Source: Candidatus Thiothrix putei
GTDB taxonomy: Bacteria; Pseudomonadota; Gammaproteobacteria; Thiotrichales; Thiotrichaceae
DNA: 64,000 bases
NCBI GenBank assembly: GCA_029972225.1
Contig: CP124756.1
Location: 4,006,279-4,070,278 of the forward strand
Reading direction: 5' to 3'
Each line of letters opens with the position of its first letter. The first letter of the stretch is position 1. Shown piece after piece: positions 9,351-18,393 of the stretch. The translations under genes were made by a program, and so were the position numbers. The notes beneath the pieces are model-generated. The model worked only from the letters and a program-made list of their open reading frames with translations. It was not told the origin of the DNA and made no database searches.

Positions 9351-11411
9351 TTACAATACCGACAAATCAGCCACGCGCAGGAACAGCCCACGCAAGCGAT
9401 TCAGCAACGCCAAACGATTGTTTTTCAAATCCACATTATCCGCCATGACCATGACATCATCGAAGAACTTGTCCACAGGTTCGCGCAGTTCTGCCAATGA
9501 CAGTAACGCCGCTTCGTATTGCCCCGCTGCAAACAACGGCAAAACTTTGTTTTCCTGATATTGCACCGCACTGGCTAAGGATTGTTCTGCCTCAAGTTGT
9601 AACAAGGCCGGGTTCACATTTTCTGGCAAACTGCCTTCGACTTTTTTCAAGATATTGCCGATACGCTTGTTGGCAGCCGCAAGGCTTTCAGAAGCGGTCA
9701 ATTGGCGGAAAGCAGCAACCGCTTTCACACGGCGGTCAAAGTCCAGCGGCTGAGTGGGCTTGAGGGAGGCAACCGCTTCCACCAATTCCGCACCAATGCC
9801 CTGTTCCTGATAGTAAGCACGCAAACGTTCGAGGATGTAATCCAAGGCTTCCTGCGTATCCGGCTTGCTGCCCAGTTGCGGGGTTAAGCCGTCGGCAGCT
9901 TTATCCAGCAAGTCTGCCAAATCCAGCGGCAATTGCAGTTCGATCAAGATGCGCAACACGCCCAACGCGGCACGGCGCAACGCGAACGGGTCTTTTGTTC
10001 CCGTCGGCTTTTGCCCGATGCCAAAAATACCGGTGAGGGTATCCAGCCGTTCCGCCAACGCGAGAATGCGCCCAGTAGCCGTGGCAGGCAATTCGTCACC
10101 CGCAAAGCGTGGCATGTATTGCTCTTCCATCGCGCTGGCGACTTCAGCCGCTTCACCGTCGTGGTTGGCGTAGTAGCGCCCCATCGTACCTTGCAGTTCG
10201 GTGAATTCAAACACCATGCTGGTCACAAGGTCGCACTTGCCCAATTGTGCTGCGCGAATGGCTAAGGTTTCATCGCCGCCCATGCGTTGGGCAATGTCTG
10301 CCGCCAGCAAGGCGACACGCTCGGACTTGTCGTAGAGCGTGCCGAGTTTTTGCTGAAACACCATTTTCTTAAGCTGTTCGCGGCGGCTTTCCAGCGAGGT
10401 CTTTTTGTCTTGCGTCCAGAAGAATTCGGCATCGCTGAAACGCGGGCGAATCACGCGCTCATTCCCGGTGGAAATCTGGGTAACATCGCGGCTTTCGATA
10501 TTGGCAACGGTGATGAAGTTCGGCATCAGTTTGCCCGCAGCATCCACCAACGCGAAGTATTTCTGGTTGTCCTGCATGGTGGAAATCAGGGCTTCCTGTG
10601 GCACGTCGAGGAAACGTTCCTCAAAACGCCCGGCCACGGGGACAGGCCATTCGACCAAGCCGGTGACTTCATCCAACAATTCGTCGGGCATGATGGCAGT
10701 GCCGCCGAGTTCGGCAGCGAGGGCTTCGACTTTAGCCTTGATCATGTCACGCCGCGCTTCAAAGCGGGCGATGACATACGCATCACCTAATTGCACGGCG
10801 TAATCGGCTGGCGTGGTAATCGCGAGGGCAGCGGGGGCGTGGAAACGGTGTCCACGGGTTTCGCGTCCGGTTTTGATACTGAGAATTTCAGCATCAATCA
10901 CGGCATCATCTGCCAGCATCACAATCCAATGAATCGGGCGCACGAATTCTGCCGTGCCGCTGCCCCAACGCATCCGCTTCGGAATCGGCAATGCCGCGAG
11001 GGATTTTTCGACAATCGCAGGGAACAGCGCTGTGGTTTGTTGCCCGACTTGTTGCTGGCGAAAGATCAACCAACCGCCTTTGTCGGTATCAATTTGTTGC
11101 AAGTCCGCAAACGCCACGCCACACGAACGCGCAAACCCTTCCGCCGCTTTGCTGGGGTTGCCTTCCTTGTCAAACGCGGCAGCCAATGCGGGGCCTTTGC
11201 GCTCGATGATTTGGTCGGCTTGCTGCTTGGGTACGCCTTTCAACCATACCGCCAAACGACGCGGCGCTGCGTAAGCGTGTACGTCGGCAGCAACTAAACC
11301 CGCTTCGGCAAGACCCGCAACGATACCCGCTGTGAAAGCGTCGGAGAGTTTTTTCAGGGCTTTAGGTGGCAACTCTTCCGTGCCAATTTCCACCAATAAA
11401 TCGTGTAACAT
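9351..11411 (-). CDS. glyS: Glycine-tRNA ligase beta subunit
   Basis: 686 residues, close to the usual 689. Starts with LVEIGTEELPPKAL, the family's typical N-terminus, and contains IERKGPA, MRWG, FVRPIHW and the HD-like middle typical of bacterial GlyS. With GlyQ it forms the alpha2beta2 enzyme that charges tRNA-Gly; the beta subunit binds tRNA. Its ATG overlaps the glyQ stop by one base (TAATG), so translation is probably coupled. Confidence 0.97.
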   Translation of the reverse strand: MLHDLLVEIGTEELPPKALKKLSDAFTAGIVAGLAEAGLVAADVHAYAAPRRLAVWLKGVPKQQADQIIERKGPALAAAFDKEGNPSKAAEGFARSCGVAFADLQQIDTDKGGWLIFRQQQVGQQTTALFPAIVEKSLAALPIPKRMRWGSGTAEFVRPIHWIVMLADDAVIDAEILSIKTGRETRGHRFHAPAALAITTPADYAVQLGDAYVIARFEARRDMIKAKVEALAAELGGTAIMPDELLDEVTGLVEWPVPVAGRFEERFLDVPQEALISTMQDNQKYFALVDAAGKLMPNFITVANIESRDVTQISTGNERVIRPRFSDAEFFWTQDKKTSLESRREQLKKMVFQQKLGTLYDKSERVALLAADIAQRMGGDETLAIRAAQLGKCDLVTSMVFEFTELQGTMGRYYANHDGEAAEVASAMEEQYMPRFAGDELPATATGRILALAERLDTLTGIFGIGQKPTGTKDPFALRRAALGVLRILIELQLPLDLADLLDKAADGLTPQLGSKPDTQEALDYILERLRAYYQEQGIGAELVEAVASLKPTQPLDFDRRVKAVAAFRQLTASESLAAANKRIGNILKKVEGSLPENVNPALLQLEAEQSLASAVQYQENKVLPLFAAGQYEAALLSLAELREPVDKFFDDVMVMADNVDLKNNRLALLNRLRGLFLRVADLSVL

Positions 11412-12319
11412 TATTTTTCTCCTGCGGACAGCATCGGGAAGCCCAAAGCTTCACGGACGTTGTAATAGGCTTCGGCAATCGCACGCGACAAGGTACGCAC
11501 CCGCAAAATAAACCGCTGGCGTTCGGTCACGGAAATCGCTTTTCGCGCATCCAGCAAGTTGAAGGTGTGCGAGGCTTTGAGCATTTGTTCGTAAGCAGGC
11601 AAGGGCAAGCCAGCTTCAATCAGGCGTTGGCTTTCGCGTTCGCACACATCAAAGGTGTGGAACAGCTCTTCGACATTCGCGTGTTCAAAGTTGTAAGTGG
11701 ATTGCTCGACTTCGTTCTGGTGGTAGACATTGCCGTAGGTGACAATCCCTTGCGGGCCTTTTGTCCACACCAGATCGTAGACGCTTTGCACGTTTTGCAT
11801 GTACATCGCGAGGCGTTCCAGACCGTAGGTGATCTCGCCGCTGACAGGTTTGCAATCCAAGCCGCCGACTTGCTGGAAGTAGGTGAACTGGGTGACTTCC
11901 ATGCCGTTCAACCACACTTCCCAACCCAAGCCCCATGCGCCCAGTGTTGGCGATTCCCAGTTGTCTTCGACGAAGCGGATGTCATGCACCAGCGGGTCAA
12001 AACCGAGCATTTGCAATGAACCGAGGTAGAGTTCCTGAATATTATCCGGCGACGGCTTCAGCAAGACTTGAAACTGGTAATAGTGTTGCAACCGGTTGGG
12101 ATTTTCGCCGTAACGCCCGTCCGTGGGGCGACGCGACGGTTGCACATACGCTGCACGCCAGGGCTCAGGGCCGATGGAACGCAGGAATGTGGCTGGATGG
12201 AACGTCCCCGCACCCATTTCCATGTCATACGGTTGCATAATGACGCAGCCCTGTTGCGCCCAGTAATCTTGCAGAGCCAGAATCAGCCCCTGAAAGGTGG
12301 AAAGGTCATAGTTAGCCAT
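11411..12319 (-). CDS. glyQ: Glycine-tRNA ligase alpha subunit
   Basis: 302 residues. Contains the characteristic [31 protein letters not shown] start region, then [21 protein letters not shown] and [19 protein letters not shown]. This subunit carries the class II catalytic core for glycine activation. First gene of the glyQ-glyS operon on the minus strand; upstream 12320-12431 should hold the promoter. Confidence 0.97.
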   Translation of the reverse strand: MANYDLSTFQGLILALQDYWAQQGCVIMQPYDMEMGAGTFHPATFLRSIGPEPWRAAYVQPSRRPTDGRYGENPNRLQHYYQFQVLLKPSPDNIQELYLGSLQMLGFDPLVHDIRFVEDNWESPTLGAWGLGWEVWLNGMEVTQFTYFQQVGGLDCKPVSGEITYGLERLAMYMQNVQSVYDLVWTKGPQGIVTYGNVYHQNEVEQSTYNFEHANVEELFHTFDVCERESQRLIEAGLPLPAYEQMLKASHTFNLLDARKAISVTERQRFILRVRTLSRAIAEAYYNVREALGFPMLSAGEK

Positions 12320-12431
12320 AACTTACTTGCTTTACGTTTATGCCTGAAAGGGGGCAAGTATACTGCAAGCTGCTACTGCATTCAGCACTCTAACCGAATG
12401 TGCGGTAGGAAATTAGGGGTTTATGGATACC

Positions 12432-13973
12432 TTACCCTGCCTCCATCACCCAATCATCCACACTCTTCAGCTTACTGCTGAAATTGATGCCAACCAATAC
12501 TTTCGGGCGCGGATCATCGCGGAATGCACCGGCATAATCGCGGCTTTTAATCTGCTCCATTGCCACTTGCGCAGTTTTATCCAGCTTGAATTCGAGAATA
12601 TAAATGTGCGTTGCCGTCTTCACCACGCAATCGACCCGCCCATTATTTTCATTCACCTCTGCCTCGGCGTATTGCCCCAAATAAAAGAAGGTCAGGTAAA
12701 TCAAGCTGTGGTAGTACGCTTCACGGTCTTTAATGAAAATCTGGTAAGGGATTTTCTTGAACATGGTTTTAATGACTTCAATCAGTGCTGGCATGTCGTT
12801 ATCGTCGAAGGCATCACTGAGTTGCACTACCATCGGCGTGGTATAGGCTGGCTCAACATGCGCCCATTCTGCCATCAAGAAAATCAGCATGGCATTGCGC
12901 ACTTCGCGGTTGGGGTAGTCCAGCCAATACATGCCGCGCTTGTCTTTGCTTTGCAACGTCAAATAACCCGTCTGGAACATCACCGGAATCAGTTGCAAGG
13001 TTTCCAGATCGTAATTACCCAGTGTTAACTCATCCACTTTGAACTTATCCAGCCGATAGACTTTATCGCGGTGCATCAACTTGGGGAGGAAAGTGGGTGT
13101 ACCAGATTCAAACCAGAAATTACGGAAATCCCCGTTAGCAAACAGGTTCAGCACCGAAAAAGGGTTGTAGAGCGAGGTTTGTAAATCCCACGTATAGCCG
13201 TTGTACCAATACCGAATTTTTTCCAGTAATTCGGCACGACTGAGTTGGCAGTATTGTTCCAATTCGGGCATATACGGCGCGAAATAATGCTCTAGCTCTT
13301 GCTGAGTGTAGCCTGTCAAGGTGGCAAAACGGCGGTGCAGGGTTAAATCCGCCAGATTATTTAAATCGGAAAAAATCGACACGCGACTGAACTTTGATAC
13401 GCCCGTAATCAGCAAAAACTCCAGATACGGGTCGCTATCTTTGAGTACCGAATAGAAGGTTTTCATCACCTGTTGGTTGGCTTTTGCCAGCGGAATATCG
13501 TCGAGGTAGTCAATCAACGGCTTGTCGTATTCGTCGATGAGTAGCACGACTTTACCGTGTTGTTTGGCGAGTTTTTCCAGCAACTCACTAAACAGGGTTT
13601 TCAACGTGAGGCTGTGTAATTCAATTTGATATTGCGTGGCAGATGCGTGCAGGGCTTGTTGCAAGGCAACGTCTAGCCCTGAGCCTTGGTAATCCAACTT
13701 GTTGATAGAAAGGTGGATGACCGGATGTACTTTGTTCCAATCCCACTGATCGGCAATCCACAAGCCGTCGAACAGGGCTCGGTTGCCTTGGTAGATGGCT
13801 TTTATGGTGGAAAGCAGCAACGATTTTCCGAAGCGGCGCGGGCGCGAGAGGAAGAAGTAGCCTGCATTGCTACAGAGTAGCTTATGGATGGCTTCGGTTT
13901 TGTCCACGTACAGGTAGTTGTCTTGCCGAAGTTTCTCAAAGGTTTGAATACCGACGGGTAAGCGTTGCAACAT
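12432..13973 (-). CDS. AAA-ATPase-like / PD-(D/E)XK nuclease-like protein (short form)
   Basis: 513 residues. The N-terminal AAA-ATPase-like domain has a Walker A variant RPRRFGKSLLLS at about 43-54 and a Walker B LLIDEYDKPLID; GVSKFSRVSIFSDLNN is also characteristic. The C-terminal region has the PDDEXK_9-type signature: VDCVVKT, then IYILEFKLD, the ExK pair of a nuclease-like core. Such genes are abundant in some gammaproteobacteria, Bacteroidetes and Legionella-like genomes; their role is unsettled. This copy belongs to a different subfamily from the three about 597-residue paralogues in the window. Confidence 0.75.
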   Translation of the reverse strand: MLQRLPVGIQTFEKLRQDNYLYVDKTEAIHKLLCSNAGYFFLSRPRRFGKSLLLSTIKAIYQGNRALFDGLWIADQWDWNKVHPVIHLSINKLDYQGSGLDVALQQALHASATQYQIELHSLTLKTLFSELLEKLAKQHGKVVLLIDEYDKPLIDYLDDIPLAKANQQVMKTFYSVLKDSDPYLEFLLITGVSKFSRVSIFSDLNNLADLTLHRRFATLTGYTQQELEHYFAPYMPELEQYCQLSRAELLEKIRYWYNGYTWDLQTSLYNPFSVLNLFANGDFRNFWFESGTPTFLPKLMHRDKVYRLDKFKVDELTLGNYDLETLQLIPVMFQTGYLTLQSKDKRGMYWLDYPNREVRNAMLIFLMAEWAHVEPAYTTPMVVQLSDAFDDNDMPALIEVIKTMFKKIPYQIFIKDREAYYHSLIYLTFFYLGQYAEAEVNENNGRVDCVVKTATHIYILEFKLDKTAQVAMEQIKSRDYAGAFRDDPRPKVLVGINFSSKLKSVDDWVMEAG

Positions 13974-14110
13974 GGCGATGCTCTGTTTTCAATGGCGATG
14001 GGGTTAGGATAGCATTTTTTGGGGTAAGCCCCCAACGTGGTAATTGACAAAGCCATAAATAATAGCCATATTAACGCAGGCTATTAATTCATTGAATTGG
14101 GGAATTCACC

Positions 14111-14680
14111 ATGATCCGTCCACCTGTTATGACACATTCGGCTACTGTGCTGTTGTGCAGTGTTGTGCTGTTGTCAGGGTGTAATATCGACAAATCGCTG
14201 ACGGTGGCGGCGAATGACAGCAACGCTAACACCACGACTACCGCGCCTACTTCCAACACCAATACCTCCACGACGACTACCACGCCCGCGCAAGCCATCA
14301 GCGTGGCGGGTAAAGCCTATGTGGGTGATCAGGGGATGGTGGTTATCTATGCGGGGGGTAATGCCACGGCTTATTCCAGTACCGATACCAGTAGTGCCGC
14401 AGCCAAGCCTACCGCGCTGACGTGGGCGTTGGATGGTACAACGCTGACGTTGGCTTCGGCGGGGGGTACGCAGACGTTTACGGTGGCGGCAGATGGCGCG
14501 ACGTTGACGGCGGGTAATGTGATTTATCGGCAGGGTAAGGCGCTGGTTCCAACGCAGTGGGCTGGGGTAGATGTGGGTACGGCGACTCTAGGTGCGCAGT
14601 ATTACGTCACTTGGCGGTTTACGGCGACGCAATTGGTCATCACGGAGAAAGGTGGTATACCTTACAGCGTCAAGACCTGA
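14111..14680 (+). pseudogene. Truncated copy of the cadherin-like lipoprotein
   Basis: The first about 180 codons are nearly identical to the full-length genes at 16888 and 20311, including the LLSGC lipobox. Identity ends at about 14657, just after a GGTGGTA sequence, where an IS630-type transposase remnant begins. The last few codons before the stop at 14680 therefore come from foreign DNA. All of the cadherin-like domain is missing. GGGGA precedes the ATG, so a truncated lipoprotein could still be made. Confidence 0.75.
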
Positions 14681-14850
14681 ACATTTTTAAAGGTTTGAAA
14701 ATTTGTTGTCATCAACTGGGTCAGTTCTTTCTTGTGATCGGTATCCAGCTTGTCGAGACAGTTGGTGATGGCCGCCTTGAAAGCGGGAAACTTATCATAG
14801 TATTTCGAGTACAAGCATTTTTTCTTGACGAACTTCCACAACCGTTTAAT
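14662..14850 (-). pseudogene. IS630-type transposase C-terminal remnant
   Basis: Read on the minus strand, this stretch encodes a C-terminus of the IS630 type: LWKFVKKKCLYSKYYDKFPAF, then LTQLMTTNFQTFKNV. Only about 60 residues survive. The remnant begins directly at a TA in the lipoprotein gene, the target used by IS630 elements, and ends at a REP palindrome. It is from a different IS630 subgroup than the element at 6840. Confidence 0.6.
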
Positions 14851-14937
14851 CAAAGGGGTCAGACTCGATTGATTGATCTCTAACGCTGAGTTATCATTAT
14901 CGCTTTTACTAATCAATCGAGTCTGACCCCTTTGATT
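14848..14937. repeat. REP-like palindrome, copy 1 (90 bp)
   Basis: Two perfect 27-bp inverted arms (outer sequence AATCAAAGGGGTCAGACTCG) flank a 36-base centre. Identical in layout to the copies at 18271, 21696 and 22497. It lies between convergent 3' ends and could also stop transcription. Confidence 0.9.
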
Positions 14938-14970
14938 CTATTCAGGGGTGAAAATCTTACTCCCGATTGA

Positions 14971-16764
14971 TTAATCCAGCTCCACCCAGACTAACCGCTC
15001 AAAGCCCAATGCGACTACCGCGAAGCAGTGCAGACGCTGTGGTTCGCGGTATTTTTCCACCAATACGCGGCGGTAATCCTGCAATTGCAATAAGGCTGCT
15101 TGAATAGCTTCTTGTACCGCAGGCAGTTGTTGCAAGGCTTCACGGCTTTGCGCCCGTACCTCTTCTGCCGTCAGCCCCAGTGCTTTCAATCGCAGGTATT
15201 TAAATTCCAGCACGAAGTCGTTCAACGCTGCCAAGCGGCGTTGGTCGGGGCGAATAATCATCAACAAATCCGCATAACGCCGTTGCAGTGCCGCCTCCGA
15301 GTCCATGATGTAATACATATCATCGAATAACAGGCTCATAAACGCGGTTTTGATGGTGAGTTCATTGCTCCACTTATAATCACGGTTGTTGAATGCCTTG
15401 AAATAGCGGGTTTCAAGGTAATCGGCTAAGGGATGCAAATCTGCCGTTTGATAAAACTGTTTAGCAAGCGCTTCAACGTGGCGACGGTCTGCCAAATCGG
15501 GTAAGGCTTTTTCACGCAAGGTGTCCACATACAGCGCAAAAATAACCCGATTCGGCACTTCCAGCTTCATTTCTTCCAATGGCCCTGCCGTGCCGCCGAT
15601 GGTTAATACCCCGAAGAAATACAGCAAGGATGCCATGTAACGCGGGTCAGTTTGCAGCCGGTGCAATTGCTCCACACCGAATTGCGTTTCCAAATAGGGC
15701 AGCAATACCGGATTTTGTTCGTCGAGGATATTGGCGATGACATTGCCACCTTCGGGCAGGCTGGCGATGTAACGCACGCGGCTGGCATCCATGGCGAGAT
15801 TAGCATCCAGCATTTCCGCTGGTGGCTTGCAGCGTTTTTGATACGCCCGCAAAAAGTAAAAGCACAAAGTGGGGTTATAAACCGTGGGGAAGCGGGCATC
15901 GGCACAAAAGCGGTAGCCGTTGTAAAACTGGCGCATGGTGTCCAACACCGTAGCAGCTTGCGTGGCGGGTAGACCGCAGTCGTGCAAGACTTCGCTGACT
16001 AAGCCGCTCAATTCCGCCTCAGCAATCCCGCATATCCCGTTGAAATCTTCATCCAGCGAAATATTGGTGGCTACGTTATAGCCGCTGGTCATATCACTCA
16101 ACACCAAGGGCGACACGCCGGTGATGAAGACGCGGGCAATTTTGCCCTCAGACACGTTGCCTTTGATCACCTTGAACAACGTTTTGACGATACCCTCGCT
16201 TTCCAGCAAGTCGTAGTAGCGTCTAGTGTTACCAGCATCATGCACTAACACTTCGTTGGCGAAGTTGTCGTATTCGTCGATCAACAGGTAGATCGTGTGA
16301 CCGCTGTTTTGCACCACCCCCGCCAATGAATCGAAGGAGGCTATTCCATTGTCCGCGATGATGTTGGGGGTTGTTGTCAAGATAGAGCGGTATTTTTCGA
16401 CAAACTCGCGCATCGTGGTGTTGAGGTGTTCAAACAAATTTTGCTTGATTTGTTCAATATCGCCTTGCCCTGACACCTTGGAAAAATCCCAGCGCAGAAT
16501 CAGGTATTGGTTGTGTTCCGGCGTAGGATTATTGCCTACTGCCAACCCGCCGAACAGGGTTTCAAATTCACTTGCCGTATTGATGTCGTAGTAATTGGCA
16601 AGCATCGACAGCAACAGCGATTTACCGAAACGGCGCGGACGCAGGAACACCAATTGCCGCCCTGACTCTTCGAGTTTGGTAATACAGTCTGTCCGGTCGA
16701 GGTACAGGTAAGGCTTAGTGCGTAATAGGTGAAAATCACTGATGGCGTAGGGAAACTTGATCAT
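14971..16764 (-). CDS. AAA-ATPase-like / PD-(D/E)XK nuclease-like protein, array copy 1
   Basis: 597 residues. The Walker A variant LRPRRFGKSLLLS lies at about 40-52, Walker B YLLIDEYDNF near 180, and a FITGVSPLVLSDM sensor-like motif follows. The C-terminus has the nuclease-like set IMDSEA, YADLLMIIRPD and FVLEFKYL. From about residue 196 to the end it is the same as the copy at 18394, but residues about 13-195 differ substantially. The role is unknown; the family (AAA-ATPase-like plus PDDEXK_9) is thought to act on nucleic acid. Divergent from the lipoprotein at 16888, 123 bp away. Confidence 0.78.
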   Translation of the reverse strand: MIKFPYAISDFHLLRTKPYLYLDRTDCITKLEESGRQLVFLRPRRFGKSLLLSMLANYYDINTASEFETLFGGLAVGNNPTPEHNQYLILRWDFSKVSGQGDIEQIKQNLFEHLNTTMREFVEKYRSILTTTPNIIADNGIASFDSLAGVVQNSGHTIYLLIDEYDNFANEVLVHDAGNTRRYYDLLESEGIVKTLFKVIKGNVSEGKIARVFITGVSPLVLSDMTSGYNVATNISLDEDFNGICGIAEAELSGLVSEVLHDCGLPATQAATVLDTMRQFYNGYRFCADARFPTVYNPTLCFYFLRAYQKRCKPPAEMLDANLAMDASRVRYIASLPEGGNVIANILDEQNPVLLPYLETQFGVEQLHRLQTDPRYMASLLYFFGVLTIGGTAGPLEEMKLEVPNRVIFALYVDTLREKALPDLADRRHVEALAKQFYQTADLHPLADYLETRYFKAFNNRDYKWSNELTIKTAFMSLLFDDMYYIMDSEAALQRRYADLLMIIRPDQRRLAALNDFVLEFKYLRLKALGLTAEEVRAQSREALQQLPAVQEAIQAALLQLQDYRRVLVEKYREPQRLHCFAVVALGFERLVWVELD

Positions 16765-16887
16765 GTCCGACTGCTTGCATGGCTGGGCGATGTGCCAATT
16801 ATAGCATTAGTTTCGTTTACAGCCCGTTTGTCGTGCGCTACTATTCAAAAATATTGTGGCTAATTAAATATTCTTGGGGAATCTGTC

Positions 16888-18258
16888 ATGAACCGTCCAC
16901 CTGTTGCTCCTTCGTTAATGTTGTGCAGTGTTGTGCTGTTGTCAGGGTGTAACATCGACAAATCGCTGACGGTGGCGGCGAATGACAGCAACGCCAATAC
17001 GACGACTACCGCGCCTACTTCCAACACCAATACCTCCACGACGACTACCACACCCGCGCAAGCCATCAGCGTGGCGGGTAAAGCCTATGTGGGTGATCAG
17101 GGGATGGTGGTTATCTATGCGGGGGGTAATGCCACGGCTTATTCCAGTACCGATACCAGTAGTGCCGCAGCCAAGCCTACCGCGCTGACGTGGGCGTTGG
17201 ATGGTACAACGCTGACGTTGGCTTCGGCGGGTGGTACGCAGACGTTTACGGTGGCGGCAGATGGCGCGACGTTGACGGCGGGTAATGTGATTTATCGGCA
17301 GGGTAAGGCGCTGGTTCCAACGCAGTGGGCTGGGGTGGATGTGGGGACAGCGACTCTAGGTGCGCAGTATTACGTCACTTGGCGGTTTACGGCGACGCAA
17401 TTGGTCATTACTGAGCAAGGTGGTAGTGGTTTCTCGCGCACCTCTACGTTAGACGTTGAGGCTGTGCCGGGGGTGGATAATGTGTGGTATGTGCATGGGT
17501 CGGTGAGCGGGGTTAATGCGCCACTGACAAGCACGCCAGCGGCGGCTTACATCGCATTGGTGGAGGGTGACACGACAGCGGGTAGCCGCTGGCAGTGGGT
17601 GGCAGCGACGCAGGATACCGCTCTCAGCGCCCTGAGCCAAATACCACTCCAGTTCAAAAAACAGACCACTAGCACACCCGTGCCACCCGCAGCGAACACC
17701 GCCCCGATAGCGGCATTGGACACTGCCACCGTCACGGCTGGAGAATCCGTCACGATCAATGTCCTCGCCAATGACACTGACCCGAACAGTGATCCCCTCT
17801 CGATCGCTTCATTCGGTCAGGGGGCACATGGAGCAGTCACTCAGGTCGGAAACAGTCTCAAATACACTCCAGCGGCGGGATTCACTGGGGTGGATAGCTT
17901 CAAATATAAAGTAAAGGATGCTCATGGTGCGGAGACTGAAGGGACAGTGAGTGTGACGGTAAAAGAAATACCTGTCACTGTCCTCACTGCTACCACCTCA
18001 GCAGATAGTATGGCTATGATATTTATGGATACGACCGGTATCGCTCTCGGCGAAGTCACAGGCGGGAGAGTGACTCTCTCGACGAATGCGATCATTTTCT
18101 TCCCAGCGAATCAGACAGATGCAGGTACGGGTACGGTTTCCTATGTCGGTGCAGATGGAAAACACTACAGAATCGATATCGAGATCACGGCGAAAGTAGA
18201 GGGTGGTGGAGATACGGGAGGTGGAGGAACAAATCCTGATCCAAACGGCGGAATCTAA
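16888..18258 (+). CDS. Cadherin-like lipoprotein, array copy 1
   Basis: 456 residues. LLSGC at 17-21 is a lipobox, so the mature protein should start at Cys21. A Thr/Asn-rich linker (about 36-57) leads to a domain of unknown fold (about 58-240), then a cadherin-like/Big_9-type repeat at about 272-365 (ITVNVLANDTDPN-like, here TINVLANDTDPNSDPL, and FTGVDSFKYKVKD). A Gly/Asn tail ends it. Such modules occur in surface proteins. The tail differs from the copy at 20311. Codon choice appears to change near 17690, where the cadherin-like part begins. Confidence 0.72.
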   Translation: MNRPPVAPSLMLCSVVLLSGCNIDKSLTVAANDSNANTTTTAPTSNTNTSTTTTTPAQAISVAGKAYVGDQGMVVIYAGGNATAYSSTDTSSAAAKPTALTWALDGTTLTLASAGGTQTFTVAADGATLTAGNVIYRQGKALVPTQWAGVDVGTATLGAQYYVTWRFTATQLVITEQGGSGFSRTSTLDVEAVPGVDNVWYVHGSVSGVNAPLTSTPAAAYIALVEGDTTAGSRWQWVAATQDTALSALSQIPLQFKKQTTSTPVPPAANTAPIAALDTATVTAGESVTINVLANDTDPNSDPLSIASFGQGAHGAVTQVGNSLKYTPAAGFTGVDSFKYKVKDAHGAETEGTVSVTVKEIPVTVLTATTSADSMAMIFMDTTGIALGEVTGGRVTLSTNAIIFFPANQTDAGTGTVSYVGADGKHYRIDIEITAKVEGGGDTGGGGTNPDPNGGI

Positions 18259-18270
18259 TTTTTCCCTTAA

Positions 18271-18360
18271 AATCAAAGGGGTCAGACTCGATTGATTGAT
18301 CTCTAACGCTGAGTTATCATTATCGCTTTTACTAATCAATCGAGTCTGACCCCTTTGATT
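18271..18360. repeat. REP-like palindrome, copy 2 (90 bp)
   Basis: Same 27-bp perfect arms and 36-base centre as copy 1. It sits 13 bp after the lipoprotein stop and marks the junction between the two tandem units. Confidence 0.9.
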
Positions 18361-18393
18361 CTATTCAGGGGTGAAAATCTTACTCCCGATTGA

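Noticed and set aside
10287..10790. Long plus-strand frames opposite glyS
   Set aside because: Antisense shadow of a well-supported essential gene.
14557..14883. Plus-strand frame ending in the same residues as the RAYT
   Set aside because: The shared ending is simply the palindrome's sequence; the rest is antisense to the IS630 remnant.
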